A DNA stretch of 64,000 nucleotides from Vicinamibacterales bacterium. Its GTDB lineage: Bacteria > Acidobacteriota > Vicinamibacteria > Vicinamibacterales > UBA8438. The DNA is taken from positions 62,001-126,000 of the forward strand of contig CATQHX010000074.1 of assembly GCA_958296065.1 (NCBI GenBank). Direction: 5' to 3'. Of the stretch, positions 32,977 through 42,212 are shown piece after piece (position 1 is the stretch's first letter; the number at the start of each line of letters is the position of its first letter). The position numbers were made by a program, and so were the translations under genes. The notes beneath the pieces were generated by a model. It was not told the origin of the DNA. It ran no database searches and saw nothing but the letters and a program-made list of their open reading frames with translations.

Positions 32977-33672
32977 TCACGGGTGGCCGTTGCGCCTCAG
33001 CGCGGCCACGGTGTCCGCGTATTCCTCCAGCGCGGCCCGCCCCTTCGGCGTCAGGCCGTAGACCCCGCGGGGCGTATCCGGTGCGCGCTCGAACCAACCG
33101 TAGTGGTCGGCGCGCAGGATGGCGCCGGCCCTGGCGACGCCGGTGGCCCGGGCGATGGTCGCGGCCCTTGTCGGACCGTCGAGGCGCAAATGCACGGCGC
33201 AGCGCAGGGCGTCCTGCCGGTAGGCGGTCATGAGCTTGCGGCGGGCCGAGCCGCCCGCGTTCGGATCGCCCACCCGCCGCTGGTGCTCCCGCAGCAGCCG
33301 CCCTGTCGCGGCGCGGCGCTTGCGCGGCCGGTAGGGGGCCGGGTCGAGCAGCACTTCGACGACCGGCGGGGGGGCGAGGCGGACGGTCAGCAGGCCCAGC
33401 CCGAGCCGGCGGCAGAGCGCCAGCGCGTCCTTCCGGCGCCCCGTGCGGCCGGAGAACGGCGGCACGGCGAGATAGACGGCGTCGGAGAGACCCTGCCGCG
33501 CGACCCCCTGAAAGACCAGGGGCAGGGAGAACGAGGTCTTCAGCTCGATGATGACGGGGACCTCTCCGCCGCGGACGCCGACTGCATCGCAGTTGCCGAC
33601 CTCGCCCTTGACGGCATAGCCCTGCGCTTCGAGGAAGGCCTTTACCGGAGGATAGAGGTCATTCTCGCGCAT
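32977..33672 (-). CDS. DUF2161 PD-(D/E)XK-like nuclease protein
   Basis: 231 residues from ATG at 33672. The N-terminal nuclease-like core is LYPPVKAFLEAQGYAVKGEV, NCDAVGVRGGEVPVIIELKT and SFSLPLVFQGVARQGLSDAV, with E-x-K in IIELKT as the catalytic-like pair. The C-terminal part is a winged-helix-like segment (DGPTRAATIARATGVARAGA then YGWFERAPDTPRGVYGLTPK). The family is annotated as DUF2161 phosphodiesterase-like, of unknown role. It is convergent with the 32796 gene and divergent from the 33827 gene. Confidence 0.8.
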   Translation of the reverse strand: MRENDLYPPVKAFLEAQGYAVKGEVGNCDAVGVRGGEVPVIIELKTSFSLPLVFQGVARQGLSDAVYLAVPPFSGRTGRRKDALALCRRLGLGLLTVRLAPPPVVEVLLDPAPYRPRKRRAATGRLLREHQRRVGDPNAGGSARRKLMTAYRQDALRCAVHLRLDGPTRAATIARATGVARAGAILRADHYGWFERAPDTPRGVYGLTPKGRAALEEYADTVAALRRNGHP

Positions 33673-33826
33673 CGGTGAACTCGTACCCCGTATCGGCCGG
33701 TCGCTCGTCGGCCGTTGGCGCAGCAGATCAGGTAGCGGTGGTAGGGTTGTTGGTCCACGCCTCCGGAATCTCGGGAGGTGAGACCCGCATGCGCCCGAGT
33801 GCACCCGAACGCGGAGGGAGATCACG

Positions 33827-36055
33827 ATGCGACGAAGACACGAACGGCTGGCGGTGGGCGTCCTCCTGGCTCTGGGCGCGGCGGGACTCGCGGTGAGCGC
33901 GCAGGAAGCCGATCCCGCGACCATCACCGGCGTCGTGACCAGCGGCGCCGGTCCGGAGGCCGGCGCCTGGGTCATCGCCGAGACCGGCGACCTGCCGACG
34001 AGGTTCCGCAAGATCGTGGTCACCGACGACGAGGGGCGGTTCCTGCTGCCGGAGCTTCCGGCGGCGAGCTACTCGGTCTGGGTCCGCGGCTACGGCCTGG
34101 TCGACTCGACGCCGGTGACGGCCGCTCCGGGCCAGGACCTGCGACTGACGGCAGCCGTCGCGCGGACCCCGCAGGAAGCCGCGGCGGTCTATCCGGCCGC
34201 CCACTGGCTGTCGCTGATCGAACCCCCCGCGGCGGACGCGTTCCCCGGCACCGGCCCCGCCGGCAACGGCATCAGCGAGCAGCTCCGGACGCGGGACGAG
34301 TACCTCTACAACGTGAAGGCCTGCCTGCGCTGCCACCAGGTCGGGGGCGAGTTCACGCGCGGCCATCCGAACGCGGAGGAGTACGACTCGAGCGCCGACG
34401 CGTGGGACGCGCGCGTGCGGATGGGACAGCGCGGGGCCGAGATGAGCATGTGGATGTCGCGCTTCGGGCGCGAGCGCGGGCTGGACATGTTCGCCGACTG
34501 GAGCGACCGCATCGCGACCGGCGAGGCGCCGCCGGCGCCGCCGCGACCGCGGGGGGTGGAGCGGAACCTGGTCCTGACCCAATGGGAGTGGACCGACGAG
34601 ATGGGCAAGATCCACGACGAGGCATCCACCGACAAGCGCAACCCGCAGGTGAATGCCAACGGCCCGATCTACGGCGTCGACATCGCCAACGACAACCTCG
34701 CCATGCTCGATCCGAACACCCACACCGCGACGATGGTACGCATCCCGACCCTGGCGGATCGCTCGACGATGCGGGCGTCCTATGCGCAGTCGGGCTACCC
34801 GCCGTCCCGCTTGGCGGACATCGCACGCTTCAATCCGGCCAGCATCCACAATCCGATGCTCGACAGCCGGGGCCGGGTCTGGTACACGGCGACGCTGCGT
34901 CCCCCGGAGAACCAGCCCGACTGGTGCCTGGAAGGCGCCGACAACCGGTACGCGCAGTATTTCCCGGTGGAACGGTCGGGCCGCAACGTGAGCTACTACG
35001 ACCCCCAGACGGGGGAGTTCACGATGGTGGACACCTGCTTCGGCAGCCACCACCTGCAGTTCGCGTACGACGACAACGAGACGCTGTTCCTGAGTCGGCC
35101 CAACAGCGACGTGTTCGGCTGGGTCGAAACGAAGCTGCTCGACGAGACCGGCGACGGGCGACGGGCGCAGGGCTGGTGCCCGACCGTGGTCGACACCAAC
35201 GGCGACGGTCGCATCTCGAAGCCGTGGAACGAGCCGTCGGTGGTCGGCGGCGCCCGCTTCGAGGAGGACGCCACCCGGAGCACCTACGACTTCGACCCGG
35301 CGCTGGATACGCGCGTCGCGGTGGGGGCGTACGGGATCATCGTCAACCCGGTCGACGGCTCGGTCTGGGGCGCGCAGGATTCCTATCCCGGCAGGATCGT
35401 CCGCCTGGTGGTTGGCGACGACCCGCCGGAGAGCTGCATCGCCGAGGTGTTCGAGGTGCCGTCCGAGCGCTGGAACGTGGAGGCGAACGGCGAGGTCGGC
35501 TTCATGCCGCGCGGCCTCGACGTCGACCGCAACGGCGTCATCTGGACCGCGCTGTCGGGGACGAACCACCTCGCCAGCTTCGACCGGAGCAGGTGCGGAT
35601 CGCTGACCGGCCCGACGGCGCACACCGGGCGGCACTGCGCGGAAGGATGGACGCTGCACCCGCTGCCCGGTCCCACCTTCAAGGGGACCGATGTCCGCGC
35701 CGACTACAACTACTACAACTGGGTCGACCAGTTCGACACGCTGGGGCTCGGCGAGAACGTGCCGATCGCCACCGGCACCGGCTCGGACTCGCTGGTGGCG
35801 TTGCTGCCGGAGACGGGCGAGACGGTGGTCATGCGTGTTCCCTACCCGCTGGCCGGCTTCCACCCGCGGGGCCTGGACGGGCGGATCGACGATCCGGACG
35901 CCGGGTGGAAGGGGCGCGGCGTCTACTCGTCGACCGGGTCCGACACGGTCTGGCACGCGGAGGATGGATTCGCGGTGGAGAACGGCGAGTACAGGTCGAT
36001 CTCGAAGCCGATCCTGGTGAAGTTCCAGATCCGGCCGCATCCGCTGGCGAACTGA
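33827..36055 (+). CDS. secreted carboxypeptidase-regulatory/beta-propeller protein with a haem c motif
   Basis: 742 residues; GGAGGGAGATCACG precedes the ATG. Signal peptide (AVGVLLALGAAGLAVSAQEA), then a CarboxypepD_reg-type beta sandwich (about 30-110: ATITGVVTSGAGPEAGAWVI to LPAASYSVWVRGYGL). A haem motif follows, C166-L-R-C169-H170 in NVKACLRCHQVGG. From 300 on comes a propeller with NHL/Vgb-like blades (NGPIYGVDIANDNLAMLDPN, NPMLDSRGRVWYTATLRPP, FMPRGLDVDRNGVIWTALSG). It is presumably periplasmic and redox-linked. The combination is unusual but recurrent in Acidobacteriota. A relic of the same C-terminus lies at 24241. Confidence 0.82.
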   Translation: MRRRHERLAVGVLLALGAAGLAVSAQEADPATITGVVTSGAGPEAGAWVIAETGDLPTRFRKIVVTDDEGRFLLPELPAASYSVWVRGYGLVDSTPVTAAPGQDLRLTAAVARTPQEAAAVYPAAHWLSLIEPPAADAFPGTGPAGNGISEQLRTRDEYLYNVKACLRCHQVGGEFTRGHPNAEEYDSSADAWDARVRMGQRGAEMSMWMSRFGRERGLDMFADWSDRIATGEAPPAPPRPRGVERNLVLTQWEWTDEMGKIHDEASTDKRNPQVNANGPIYGVDIANDNLAMLDPNTHTATMVRIPTLADRSTMRASYAQSGYPPSRLADIARFNPASIHNPMLDSRGRVWYTATLRPPENQPDWCLEGADNRYAQYFPVERSGRNVSYYDPQTGEFTMVDTCFGSHHLQFAYDDNETLFLSRPNSDVFGWVETKLLDETGDGRRAQGWCPTVVDTNGDGRISKPWNEPSVVGGARFEEDATRSTYDFDPALDTRVAVGAYGIIVNPVDGSVWGAQDSYPGRIVRLVVGDDPPESCIAEVFEVPSERWNVEANGEVGFMPRGLDVDRNGVIWTALSGTNHLASFDRSRCGSLTGPTAHTGRHCAEGWTLHPLPGPTFKGTDVRADYNYYNWVDQFDTLGLGENVPIATGTGSDSLVALLPETGETVVMRVPYPLAGFHPRGLDGRIDDPDAGWKGRGVYSSTGSDTVWHAEDGFAVENGEYRSISKPILVKFQIRPHPLAN

Positions 36056-36097
36056 GGGAACTCCCGGCGCACGAGCTTCGCTGCGTCCGGCGCCGGT

Positions 36098-37204
36098 TCA
36101 GAGACCGTCGCCCGCCGTCAGCGCCAGCACCGCGTAGGCGGTGGCGGCGTCGCGCATGAAGCGACCCCGGTCCGACGCGGGATCGCGTTCCCGATTGAGC
36201 GACGACGCGGGCCACGACCCGTCGCGGTCCTGGTTCCGCACGAGCCAGGCGAGGCCGCCCGCGACGGCGGCGTGGTCGCGCTTCAGGCCCGCCTGCCGCA
36301 GCGCCAACGTGACCAGCCCGGTCGCGTAGCCGCCGCTCCGCGGGTCGAGGGGTGTCTCGTCCCGCCGCGTCCAGGAGCCCAGCGACGACAGGCTCCAGCC
36401 TCCGTCCTCTTGCTGCAGGTCGATGACCTCGTCGACGATCGCCTGCTGCCGTGCGTCCGGCAGTACACCCGGCAGGGCGCCGGAGGCCCACAGCGCCATG
36501 ACGCGATTGAAGGGCGGCTGGTCGTCGAGGCGTCGCCGGAGGTAGTCGCCGAGCCGCGCGAGGTTGTCCTGGATGTCGGGGCGTGCGCCGTAGTCGGCCG
36601 GCGCGAGGCCGACCGCCACGGCGGCCAGGGCCGCCCCGTGGAACGGCCCCTCGTCCGATTCCCACGGCGCCAGGTTGAAGTGCAGCCAGGGCCACGCCCC
36701 CTCGGCGGCGCCGGTCGTTTCCTGCAGCGCCCAGAGGTTGTCGAACGCCCGGAGCGTGAGGTCGCTCAGCGCGCCGGTCCGATCGTCGCGCCGGGCGAGA
36801 ACCAGGGCATTGAGTATCGCTTCCGTCCCCCGCGACTGGCTGGTCTTGGGGGCACCGTAGCGCTCGTCGGGGTAGAACGGGTCGACCTCGGTCCAGTGGC
36901 CGACGCGGGTCGTCACGCTGTCCAGCAATGCTCGCTCGGACCGCGACGCCTCGCTCGCGCGGCCCGCCGCCGGCCGCAGCATCGGTCGGGCCAGGCCGTA
37001 GGGGCCGGTCGTGTGGCAGGAGACGCAGAACGTGCCGCGCTCCCGCGCCGCCGTCTCCCAGCCCGACCACCACTCGACGCGCTGGTCGAGGTAGGCGGCA
37101 GCGGCCTCCGCGTCCCATGTCCCGGCGGCGCCGCTCTGCGCGTGGGCGGTGGAGAGGCTCAGCAACAGCCCGGCCAGCAGCATCGCGATCTTCGGTTTCT
37201 TCAT
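36098..37204 (-). CDS. secreted squalene-cyclase-like helical protein with a haem c motif
   Basis: 368 residues with signal peptide MKKPKIAMLLAGLLLSLSTA (cut near HAQS). A cytochrome c site C60-V-S-C63-H64 lies in ARERGTFCVSCHTTGPYGLA. The rest is an alpha-alpha barrel of prenyltransferase/squalene-oxidase-type repeats: ANLWALQ-like helices, EVIDLQQEDGGWSLSSLGSW, YATGLVTLALRQAGLKRDHA and GLAWLVRNQDRDGSWPASSL. The cyclase DXDD acid motif is not seen, so hopene formation is unlikely. With a haem motif and a signal peptide it is better read as a periplasmic redox or binding protein. It is convergent with the 33827 gene. Confidence 0.78.
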   Translation of the reverse strand: MKKPKIAMLLAGLLLSLSTAHAQSGAAGTWDAEAAAAYLDQRVEWWSGWETAARERGTFCVSCHTTGPYGLARPMLRPAAGRASEASRSERALLDSVTTRVGHWTEVDPFYPDERYGAPKTSQSRGTEAILNALVLARRDDRTGALSDLTLRAFDNLWALQETTGAAEGAWPWLHFNLAPWESDEGPFHGAALAAVAVGLAPADYGARPDIQDNLARLGDYLRRRLDDQPPFNRVMALWASGALPGVLPDARQQAIVDEVIDLQQEDGGWSLSSLGSWTRRDETPLDPRSGGYATGLVTLALRQAGLKRDHAAVAGGLAWLVRNQDRDGSWPASSLNRERDPASDRGRFMRDAATAYAVLALTAGDGL

Positions 37205-37439
37205 GTCGGATTCCAGCGGCCCATCATCTCACACCGGGCGGGTCGCCGCGGGCTCGGCCAATGCAGGCCTGCCTGCAGGCCGCATTGCTCGCCAGGCTCC
37301 GGCAGGGGTCCCGTCGCCAAACCCCACGATGTGGCCCCGTCGCCAAACCCGGAAGGATGCGGATGGCCGCGGCCCTCCCGCGTTCGCCATCGCGAGTCGC
37401 CTTCCGAACGTGCCTCTGAAGTGATAATGTGCATAAACA

Positions 37440-37453
37440 TATAGGTGCCTATA
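37440..37453. promoter_or_regulatory. palindrome upstream of the antitoxin/PIN pair
   Basis: TATAGG and CCTATA flank a two-base centre in an AT-rich stretch 36 bp upstream of the antitoxin start. It suits autoregulation by the ribbon-helix-helix-like antitoxin. Confidence 0.45.
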
Positions 37454-37488
37454 CATTGAGTTGTGACCTCACGACACCGAGGGAACCG

Positions 37489-37728
37489 ATGAACATCAGG
37501 TGGAACCTGGTCGTTTCCGAGGAAACCGACCGCAGTCTTCGCAGCTACCTGGCACGAACCGGAGGCAGGAAGGGAGACCTGTCCCGGTTCGTGGATCGTG
37601 CGGTCCGGCAGGCGATCTTCTGGGAGACTCTGGAATCGATCCGGGACCGCAACAAGCACCTGTCGGCCGACGCGGCGCAGTCCCTTGCCGACCAGGCCGT
37701 GGCGGAAGCTCGTGCGCATCGTGCTTGA
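37489..37728 (+). CDS. ribbon-helix-helix-type antitoxin
   Basis: 79 residues: MNIRWNLVVSEETDRSLRSY, LARTGGRKGDLSRFVDRAVR, then an acidic/Ala-rich tail. The strand-helix-helix layout and the RFVDRAVRQA ending of helix 2 match CopG-like antitoxins of PIN-toxin pairs. The ATG at 37489 follows GAGGGAACCG. It overlaps the toxin gene by 17 bp. Confidence 0.78.
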   Translation: MNIRWNLVVSEETDRSLRSYLARTGGRKGDLSRFVDRAVRQAIFWETLESIRDRNKHLSADAAQSLADQAVAEARAHRA

Positions 37729-38131
37729 CACCAATGTACTGGTCAGCGCCCTGATTTCGGGCGACGGACCGCCCGGCCGCGTGCTCGACGCGGTCCGGCA
37801 CGAGCGAGTGACGCTGGTCACCTCGGAGGCGCAACTCGACGAGTTGAGGACCGTCCTGGGGCGTGAGCGTCTCCGTCCCTACATCCGTTCCGAAGAGGCG
37901 CAGGACCTGATTCGCAACCTGGAGGCGGTCGGCGAAGTCGTTGCCAACCTGCCGATCGTGAGTGTCTCGCCCGACCCCGACGACAACGTGATCCTGGCGA
38001 CTGCGATCGCCGGACAAGCTGACCTGGTCGTCTCCGGTGACAAGAGGCACATGCTCATCCTCGAGCAGGTCGACGACATTCCGATCGTCACCGCCGCCGT
38101 CGCTGCGGCGCGGGTTGCACGCCTTCGCTAA
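37712..38131 (+). CDS. PIN-domain toxin (COG1569 type)
   Basis: 139 residues from a GTG at 37712 (GGCGGAAGCTC upstream). PIN acids: VRIVLDTNVLVSALISGDGP, E in TSEAQLDELRTVLGRERL, and VSPDPDDNVILATAIAGQAD followed by LVVSGDKRHML. These give the full Mg-binding set for an RNase toxin. The first bases of the gene lie inside the antitoxin gene, a coupled pair. The 250 bp downstream to 38377 show no gene. Confidence 0.85.
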   Translation: MRIVLDTNVLVSALISGDGPPGRVLDAVRHERVTLVTSEAQLDELRTVLGRERLRPYIRSEEAQDLIRNLEAVGEVVANLPIVSVSPDPDDNVILATAIAGQADLVVSGDKRHMLILEQVDDIPIVTAAVAAARVARLR

Positions 38132-38377
38132 GGACAGTGACGGAAACTACGTTGCCACGTTCGCGGGCGCGAGCCCTGGAATCACGGGTCTGCGGCGTCA
38201 CGCCAGTTGGCGAAGTTGTATCGATCACTGCCCTAAGTGCGCCAGCGGGTCCGTCCGCATCTGCCGCCCCATCGCAACGACTTGCCGCGTCTTGCCACCC
38301 TGTTGGTGGTATAAGGGCACCACGGACGGCCACGCGGTCTGCGGGCGCCCTCGAGCGGCGCCGGGGAGTTTGCGATC

Positions 38378-40573
38378 ATGTCGAAGGGAACTCGCGTCGG
38401 AGGATCGCGTTGGCAAGGAACGCGTCTCGCGGCAGCGCTGCCACGGGCGGCGGCCGTCGGGCTCATCGTGGTGGTGGGCACGAACGGCGGGCCGGGCCTC
38501 GCGCCGGGTGTCGTTGTCGAGGCTGCGCAGGCCCAGGGGGCGGCGGACGGGGGCTTCACGGCGGAGCAGGCCGCGGCCGGCTGGACGGTGTACGCGCGGC
38601 AGTGCGGAGAGTGCCACGGGGAGAACCTGGACGGGGCGGAAGCGCCGGCGCTGCGCGGGGTGGACTTCCTGAACGGCTGGGCCGGGCAGACGACCGACGA
38701 GCTGTTCGAGTACTTGCGGGACGCGATGCCGCCCGGGCTCGGGGGCTCGCTCGGCGATTCGGTCTACCTGGACCTGGTCGCGTACCTCCTGGATGCCAAC
38801 GGCGCCCGGCCGGGCGACGGGCCGCTGACGGCGGACGCGGCGGTCACGATCGGCAACGCGGCGGACATCGCCGAGGCGCGGCGGGCGGCGGACGCGGGCG
38901 AGCCGCCGCGGCGAAGGCCCTCGCGGTTCGTCAATCAGGAGGTGCCGCACGATCTGACCCCGGTCACCGACGCACTGCTGCAGGATCCGCCGCCCGGCGA
39001 CTGGCTGAGCTGGCGGCGGACGCGCGACAGCCACGGCTACAGTCCGCTCGCTCGGATCACGCGCGACAACGTCGACGAGCTGCGGCTGGCCTGGGTGTTG
39101 GCGATCCGGGAGGGCAACAACCAGACGACGCCGCTGGTGCACGACGGCGTGATGTTTCTGGCCAGTCCGGGGAACGTGGTGCAGGCCATCGACGCGGCCG
39201 CCGGCAACGTCATCTGGCAGTTCCGGTGGCCGCTGCCGGAGGATGCGCCGCAACGGGCGGCGACGCGTACGCTGGCACTCTACGGCGACAAGGTCTACCT
39301 GGCCACCCACGACGCGGCGCTCGTGGCGCTCGACGCGCGGACCGGCGCCGAGGTGTGGCGCGCCGTGAAGGCGGACTACACGCAGGGGTTCCGCCAGAAC
39401 TCCGGGCCGGTCGTCGCCAACGGCGTCGTCGTCAGCGGCATGAACGGCTGCAACCGCTACAAGGAGCAGACCTGCTTCATCACCGGCCACGACCCGGACA
39501 CCGGCGAGGAGCTGTGGCGGACGTCGACCATCGCGCTCCCGGGCGATCCGAACGACGCGTCGTGGGGCGACACGCCGCCGTACCTGCGGGCGGGCGGCGA
39601 CTCGTGGATACCGGGGAGCTACGACCCGGACCTGGGCCTCTTCTACATCGGCACCGCGCAGGCGAAGCCGTGGGTGGCGGCCAGCCGCGGGATGACGACG
39701 CGGCAGGATGCGCTCTATACGAACTCGACGCTGGCGCTGAACCCCGGCACCGGGCAGGTGCAGTGGTACTTCCAGCATGCGCCGGGCGAGACGCTGGACC
39801 TGGACATCGTCTATGAGCGCGTGCTCGTGGATGCCGACGACGAGCAGTGGCTGTTCACGATCGGGAAGGACGGCATCCTCTGGAAGCTGGACCGGCGGAC
39901 GGGCGCGTTCGTCGACCTGCGCGAGACGGTCCATCAGGACGTCTTCGCGTCGATCGACCGGACCACCGGCGAGTTGACCTACCGGCAGGACATCATCGAC
40001 GCGCGCATCGGCGACCGCGTGCCGGCCTGTCCCAGCCTGCTCGGCGGGCATAACTGGCAGGCGTCGGCGTACCACCCCGGCGCTCACGCGCTCGTGATTC
40101 CGCTCCACCAGGCGTGCATGTACCTGACCGGGCGCGAGGTGGAGTTCGTGGAGGGCGGCGGCGGCGCGGCGGGCCGGTCCGAGTTCCGCGAGATGCCGGG
40201 CAGCAACGGCAACGTCGGCAAGCTGGCCGCCTACGACGTGCGGACGATGGAGGAGCTGTGGAGCCGCGAGCAGCGCGCTCCGTTCCTGACGTCGACGTTG
40301 ACGACGGCGGGCGGACTGGTCTTCGCGGGCGATGCCGACCGCTACTACCGGGCGTTCGACATCGAGACAGGTGACGTGCTCTGGGAGACTCGTCTCGGCG
40401 CCGCGGCGCACGGCTATCCGATGACCTATGCGGTGGGCGGGAGGCAGTTCCTTGCGGTCCCGGCCTCGCTGGGCGGTGCGTTCAGGGGCCTCACCGCGCA
40501 GCTCAGCCCGGAGATCTTCCAGCCGGAGGGAGGTAACGCGCTGTACGTCTTCGCCTTGCCAGAACAAGACTAG
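38378..40573 (+). CDS. quinohaemoprotein: N-terminal cytochrome c fused to PQQ propeller
   Basis: 731 residues. Signal-like region, then a cytochrome c domain (about 57-140): C76-G-E-C79-H80 and a likely axial Met in YLRDAMPPGLGG. A PQQ propeller follows (200-730): DWLSWRRTRDSHGYSPLARI, FQHAPGETLDLDIVYERVLV and NALYVFALPEQD. Docking motifs include AGNVIWQFRW and TGEELWRTS. Known quinohaemoprotein alcohol dehydrogenases carry the cytochrome at the C-terminus; here it is N-terminal. An Asp-Leu-Asp sits where the catalytic Asp and metal ligand lie. It probably oxidises an alcohol and passes electrons internally. Its stop codon falls inside a mobile-element end. Confidence 0.88.
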   Translation: MSKGTRVGGSRWQGTRLAAALPRAAAVGLIVVVGTNGGPGLAPGVVVEAAQAQGAADGGFTAEQAAAGWTVYARQCGECHGENLDGAEAPALRGVDFLNGWAGQTTDELFEYLRDAMPPGLGGSLGDSVYLDLVAYLLDANGARPGDGPLTADAAVTIGNAADIAEARRAADAGEPPRRRPSRFVNQEVPHDLTPVTDALLQDPPPGDWLSWRRTRDSHGYSPLARITRDNVDELRLAWVLAIREGNNQTTPLVHDGVMFLASPGNVVQAIDAAAGNVIWQFRWPLPEDAPQRAATRTLALYGDKVYLATHDAALVALDARTGAEVWRAVKADYTQGFRQNSGPVVANGVVVSGMNGCNRYKEQTCFITGHDPDTGEELWRTSTIALPGDPNDASWGDTPPYLRAGGDSWIPGSYDPDLGLFYIGTAQAKPWVAASRGMTTRQDALYTNSTLALNPGTGQVQWYFQHAPGETLDLDIVYERVLVDADDEQWLFTIGKDGILWKLDRRTGAFVDLRETVHQDVFASIDRTTGELTYRQDIIDARIGDRVPACPSLLGGHNWQASAYHPGAHALVIPLHQACMYLTGREVEFVEGGGGAAGRSEFREMPGSNGNVGKLAAYDVRTMEELWSREQRAPFLTSTLTTAGGLVFAGDADRYYRAFDIETGDVLWETRLGAAAHGYPMTYAVGGRQFLAVPASLGGAFRGLTAQLSPEIFQPEGGNALYVFALPEQD

Positions 40574-40718
40574 TGGTGTGTCTCAGAAAGGCCTTTACAC
40601 TTGCCGCAGACGGCCAACGGCTCGCAGGAACGCCCAATTCCTGCGGCGATTGTGGGCGGCAGTGCCGCGATGCCACGTGTGTTGAACTGCAAACTTGTTC
40701 TAGTGACACACCACTAGT
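40569..40718. mobile_element. 150-bp MITE-like element with perfect terminal inverted repeats
   Basis: ACTAGTGGTGTGTC (40569-40582) and GACACACCACTAGT (40705-40718) are perfect 14-bp inverted repeats around a non-coding 122-bp core. The outer CTA/TAG boundaries match the CTAG target with TA duplication used by IS630/Tc1-mariner elements. The left end supplies the TAG stop of the preceding gene. The flank at 40719-40760 repeats CCGTAGAAC twice. Confidence 0.7.
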
Positions 40719-40911
40719 GTCCGTAGAACTCCGAGACACTCCGTAGAACACCGCGGGGTCCCAGTAATGTTGGGGTAATCACGGGATCCGTCAGGTGTAG
40801 TGCCAGCATGTTCGTTCGCCGTAGTCCGTGGCAATCCGCGCACGAATTGCACACGGAATGGGGTGCGACCGGACATCGCCCCGCCATGCCATACTGGAAC
40901 GAGGAGGCAAC

Positions 40912-41637
40912 ATGCGGAGCAAGCTACGTCGTGACATCGGGCTCCTGAAGAGCTACGCAGCCGTCAGTTCACTCGCGCTCGTGGTGGTCAGCGTGGCGGC
41001 CTTTCGCCAGGCGACACCGCCCGTGACCGAGTTCGACGAGATCACCGTGCAACGTCTCAACATAGTCGAAGCGGACGGCAGAACGCGGCTGGTTCTTTCG
41101 AACGGTGAACGGCAGGCGCAGGTTACCGTAGACGGTCAACAACTGGGACCGGACAGAGAGCGTCCTGCCGGCATGATCTTCTTCAACGAGGTGGGCGACG
41201 AGGTCGGCGGGCTGATCTTCAGGGGCGCGGAGACGAGTGATGGACACAGTGCACTGGTCTCGTTGACGTTCGACCGGTGGAAGCAGGACCAGACCGTCGT
41301 TCTCCGATATTCCGAACGCAACGGCCGCTACTGGTCCGGCCTGACAGTCACGGACCGTTCCGAGCAACCCTTGACGGCAATCGCCGACCTCCTGGTCCGT
41401 CTCGACGAAGCCGCGTCGGAGACCGAGCGAGCGCGTCTGCGGCAGGAGATCATGGCGCGCCAGCCTGGCACGGCGAACCGCATGTTCGCAGGCCGCAGCA
41501 TGGACGGGAACGCGACCATCGACCTGAAGGACGCCGAGGGCCGTGACCGACTGGTACTGGCGGTCACACCCGAGGGTCAGGCCCGCATCCGGTTCCTGGA
41601 TGAGAACGGCGATACGGTCCGGGAGCTCGCGCCGTAG
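40912..41637 (+). CDS. exported protein of unknown function
   Basis: 241 residues from an ATG preceded by GAGGAGGCAAC. One N-terminal hydrophobic segment (AAVSSLALVVVSVAAFRQA) acts as signal or anchor. The mature part has repeated strand motifs of the type VQRLNIVEADGRTRLVLSN and IDLKDAEGRDRLVLAVTPEG with ARIRFLDENGDTVRELAP. These give a repeated pattern of a strand, a DxxGRxRL turn and a second strand, at each end of a central MIFFNEVGDEVGGLIFRG region. The same style is seen in many hypothetical exported proteins; the role is unknown. Confidence 0.7.
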   Translation: MRSKLRRDIGLLKSYAAVSSLALVVVSVAAFRQATPPVTEFDEITVQRLNIVEADGRTRLVLSNGERQAQVTVDGQQLGPDRERPAGMIFFNEVGDEVGGLIFRGAETSDGHSALVSLTFDRWKQDQTVVLRYSERNGRYWSGLTVTDRSEQPLTAIADLLVRLDEAASETERARLRQEIMARQPGTANRMFAGRSMDGNATIDLKDAEGRDRLVLAVTPEGQARIRFLDENGDTVRELAP

Positions 41638-41814
41638 GGCGGCAGCGTTGGGGCCGAGCGCAACAGTCCAGCCATCCCGAGCAGCACGTCGGCGCCAAGG
41701 GCCAGCGCCTTGGGGTACGACCATGCCCTGGACGATGCCGTCCGCCAAGAATTGCGGGCCTGGATGAAGTCTGATGCCACCATGCGTGGCTTCCGCACCG
41801 AACTCCCCGGCAAC

Positions 41815-42212
41815 CGGCGGCGGTTTCGCGGCGCGCGGGGCCCTCGGCTACTGGGCCGTCGGGGAAAACTGCTGGAGTGACCTTCGCGAACGTGTGCGAG
41901 ACCGGCGGGATGCGGCGGGTGCATCTTCGAGGGCATCCGAACATCCTCAAGCAGCTGCTCGTGGCGGTCGCCGGCTGCAACCTCGGGCTGCTGTTGCGGC
42001 AGTCTGATCGGCGTGGGCACGCCGCGGAGCCTTCAGGGCCGGGCTGCGACGGTGGTCTCGCCTCTATTTCGAGGGTTGGGTGACCTGTGGGGCTGTCTGC
42101 GGCGTCTTTCGACGCTCGCCAAGCCAATTGGGGCGAAAACCGGCCTCGTCACCGAGCCATCATCGCTTGTGCTACTACGCGTGAGCGTGGAGAATTCCAC
42201 CTCAGGCTGCTA
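41815..42212 (+). mobile_element. IS remnant: 3' part of an IS1182/IS5-like transposase with right end
   Basis: About 360 bp match the 3' part of the element at 49151-50585 (shared runs include GCATCCGAACATCCTCAAGC). The fragment reads through several frames, so it encodes nothing functional. Its right boundary is CAGGCTGCTA (42203-42212), the inverse of the left end TAGCAGCCTG found at 44254. It lacks the 5' half. Region 41638-41814 before it shows no gene. Confidence 0.7.
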
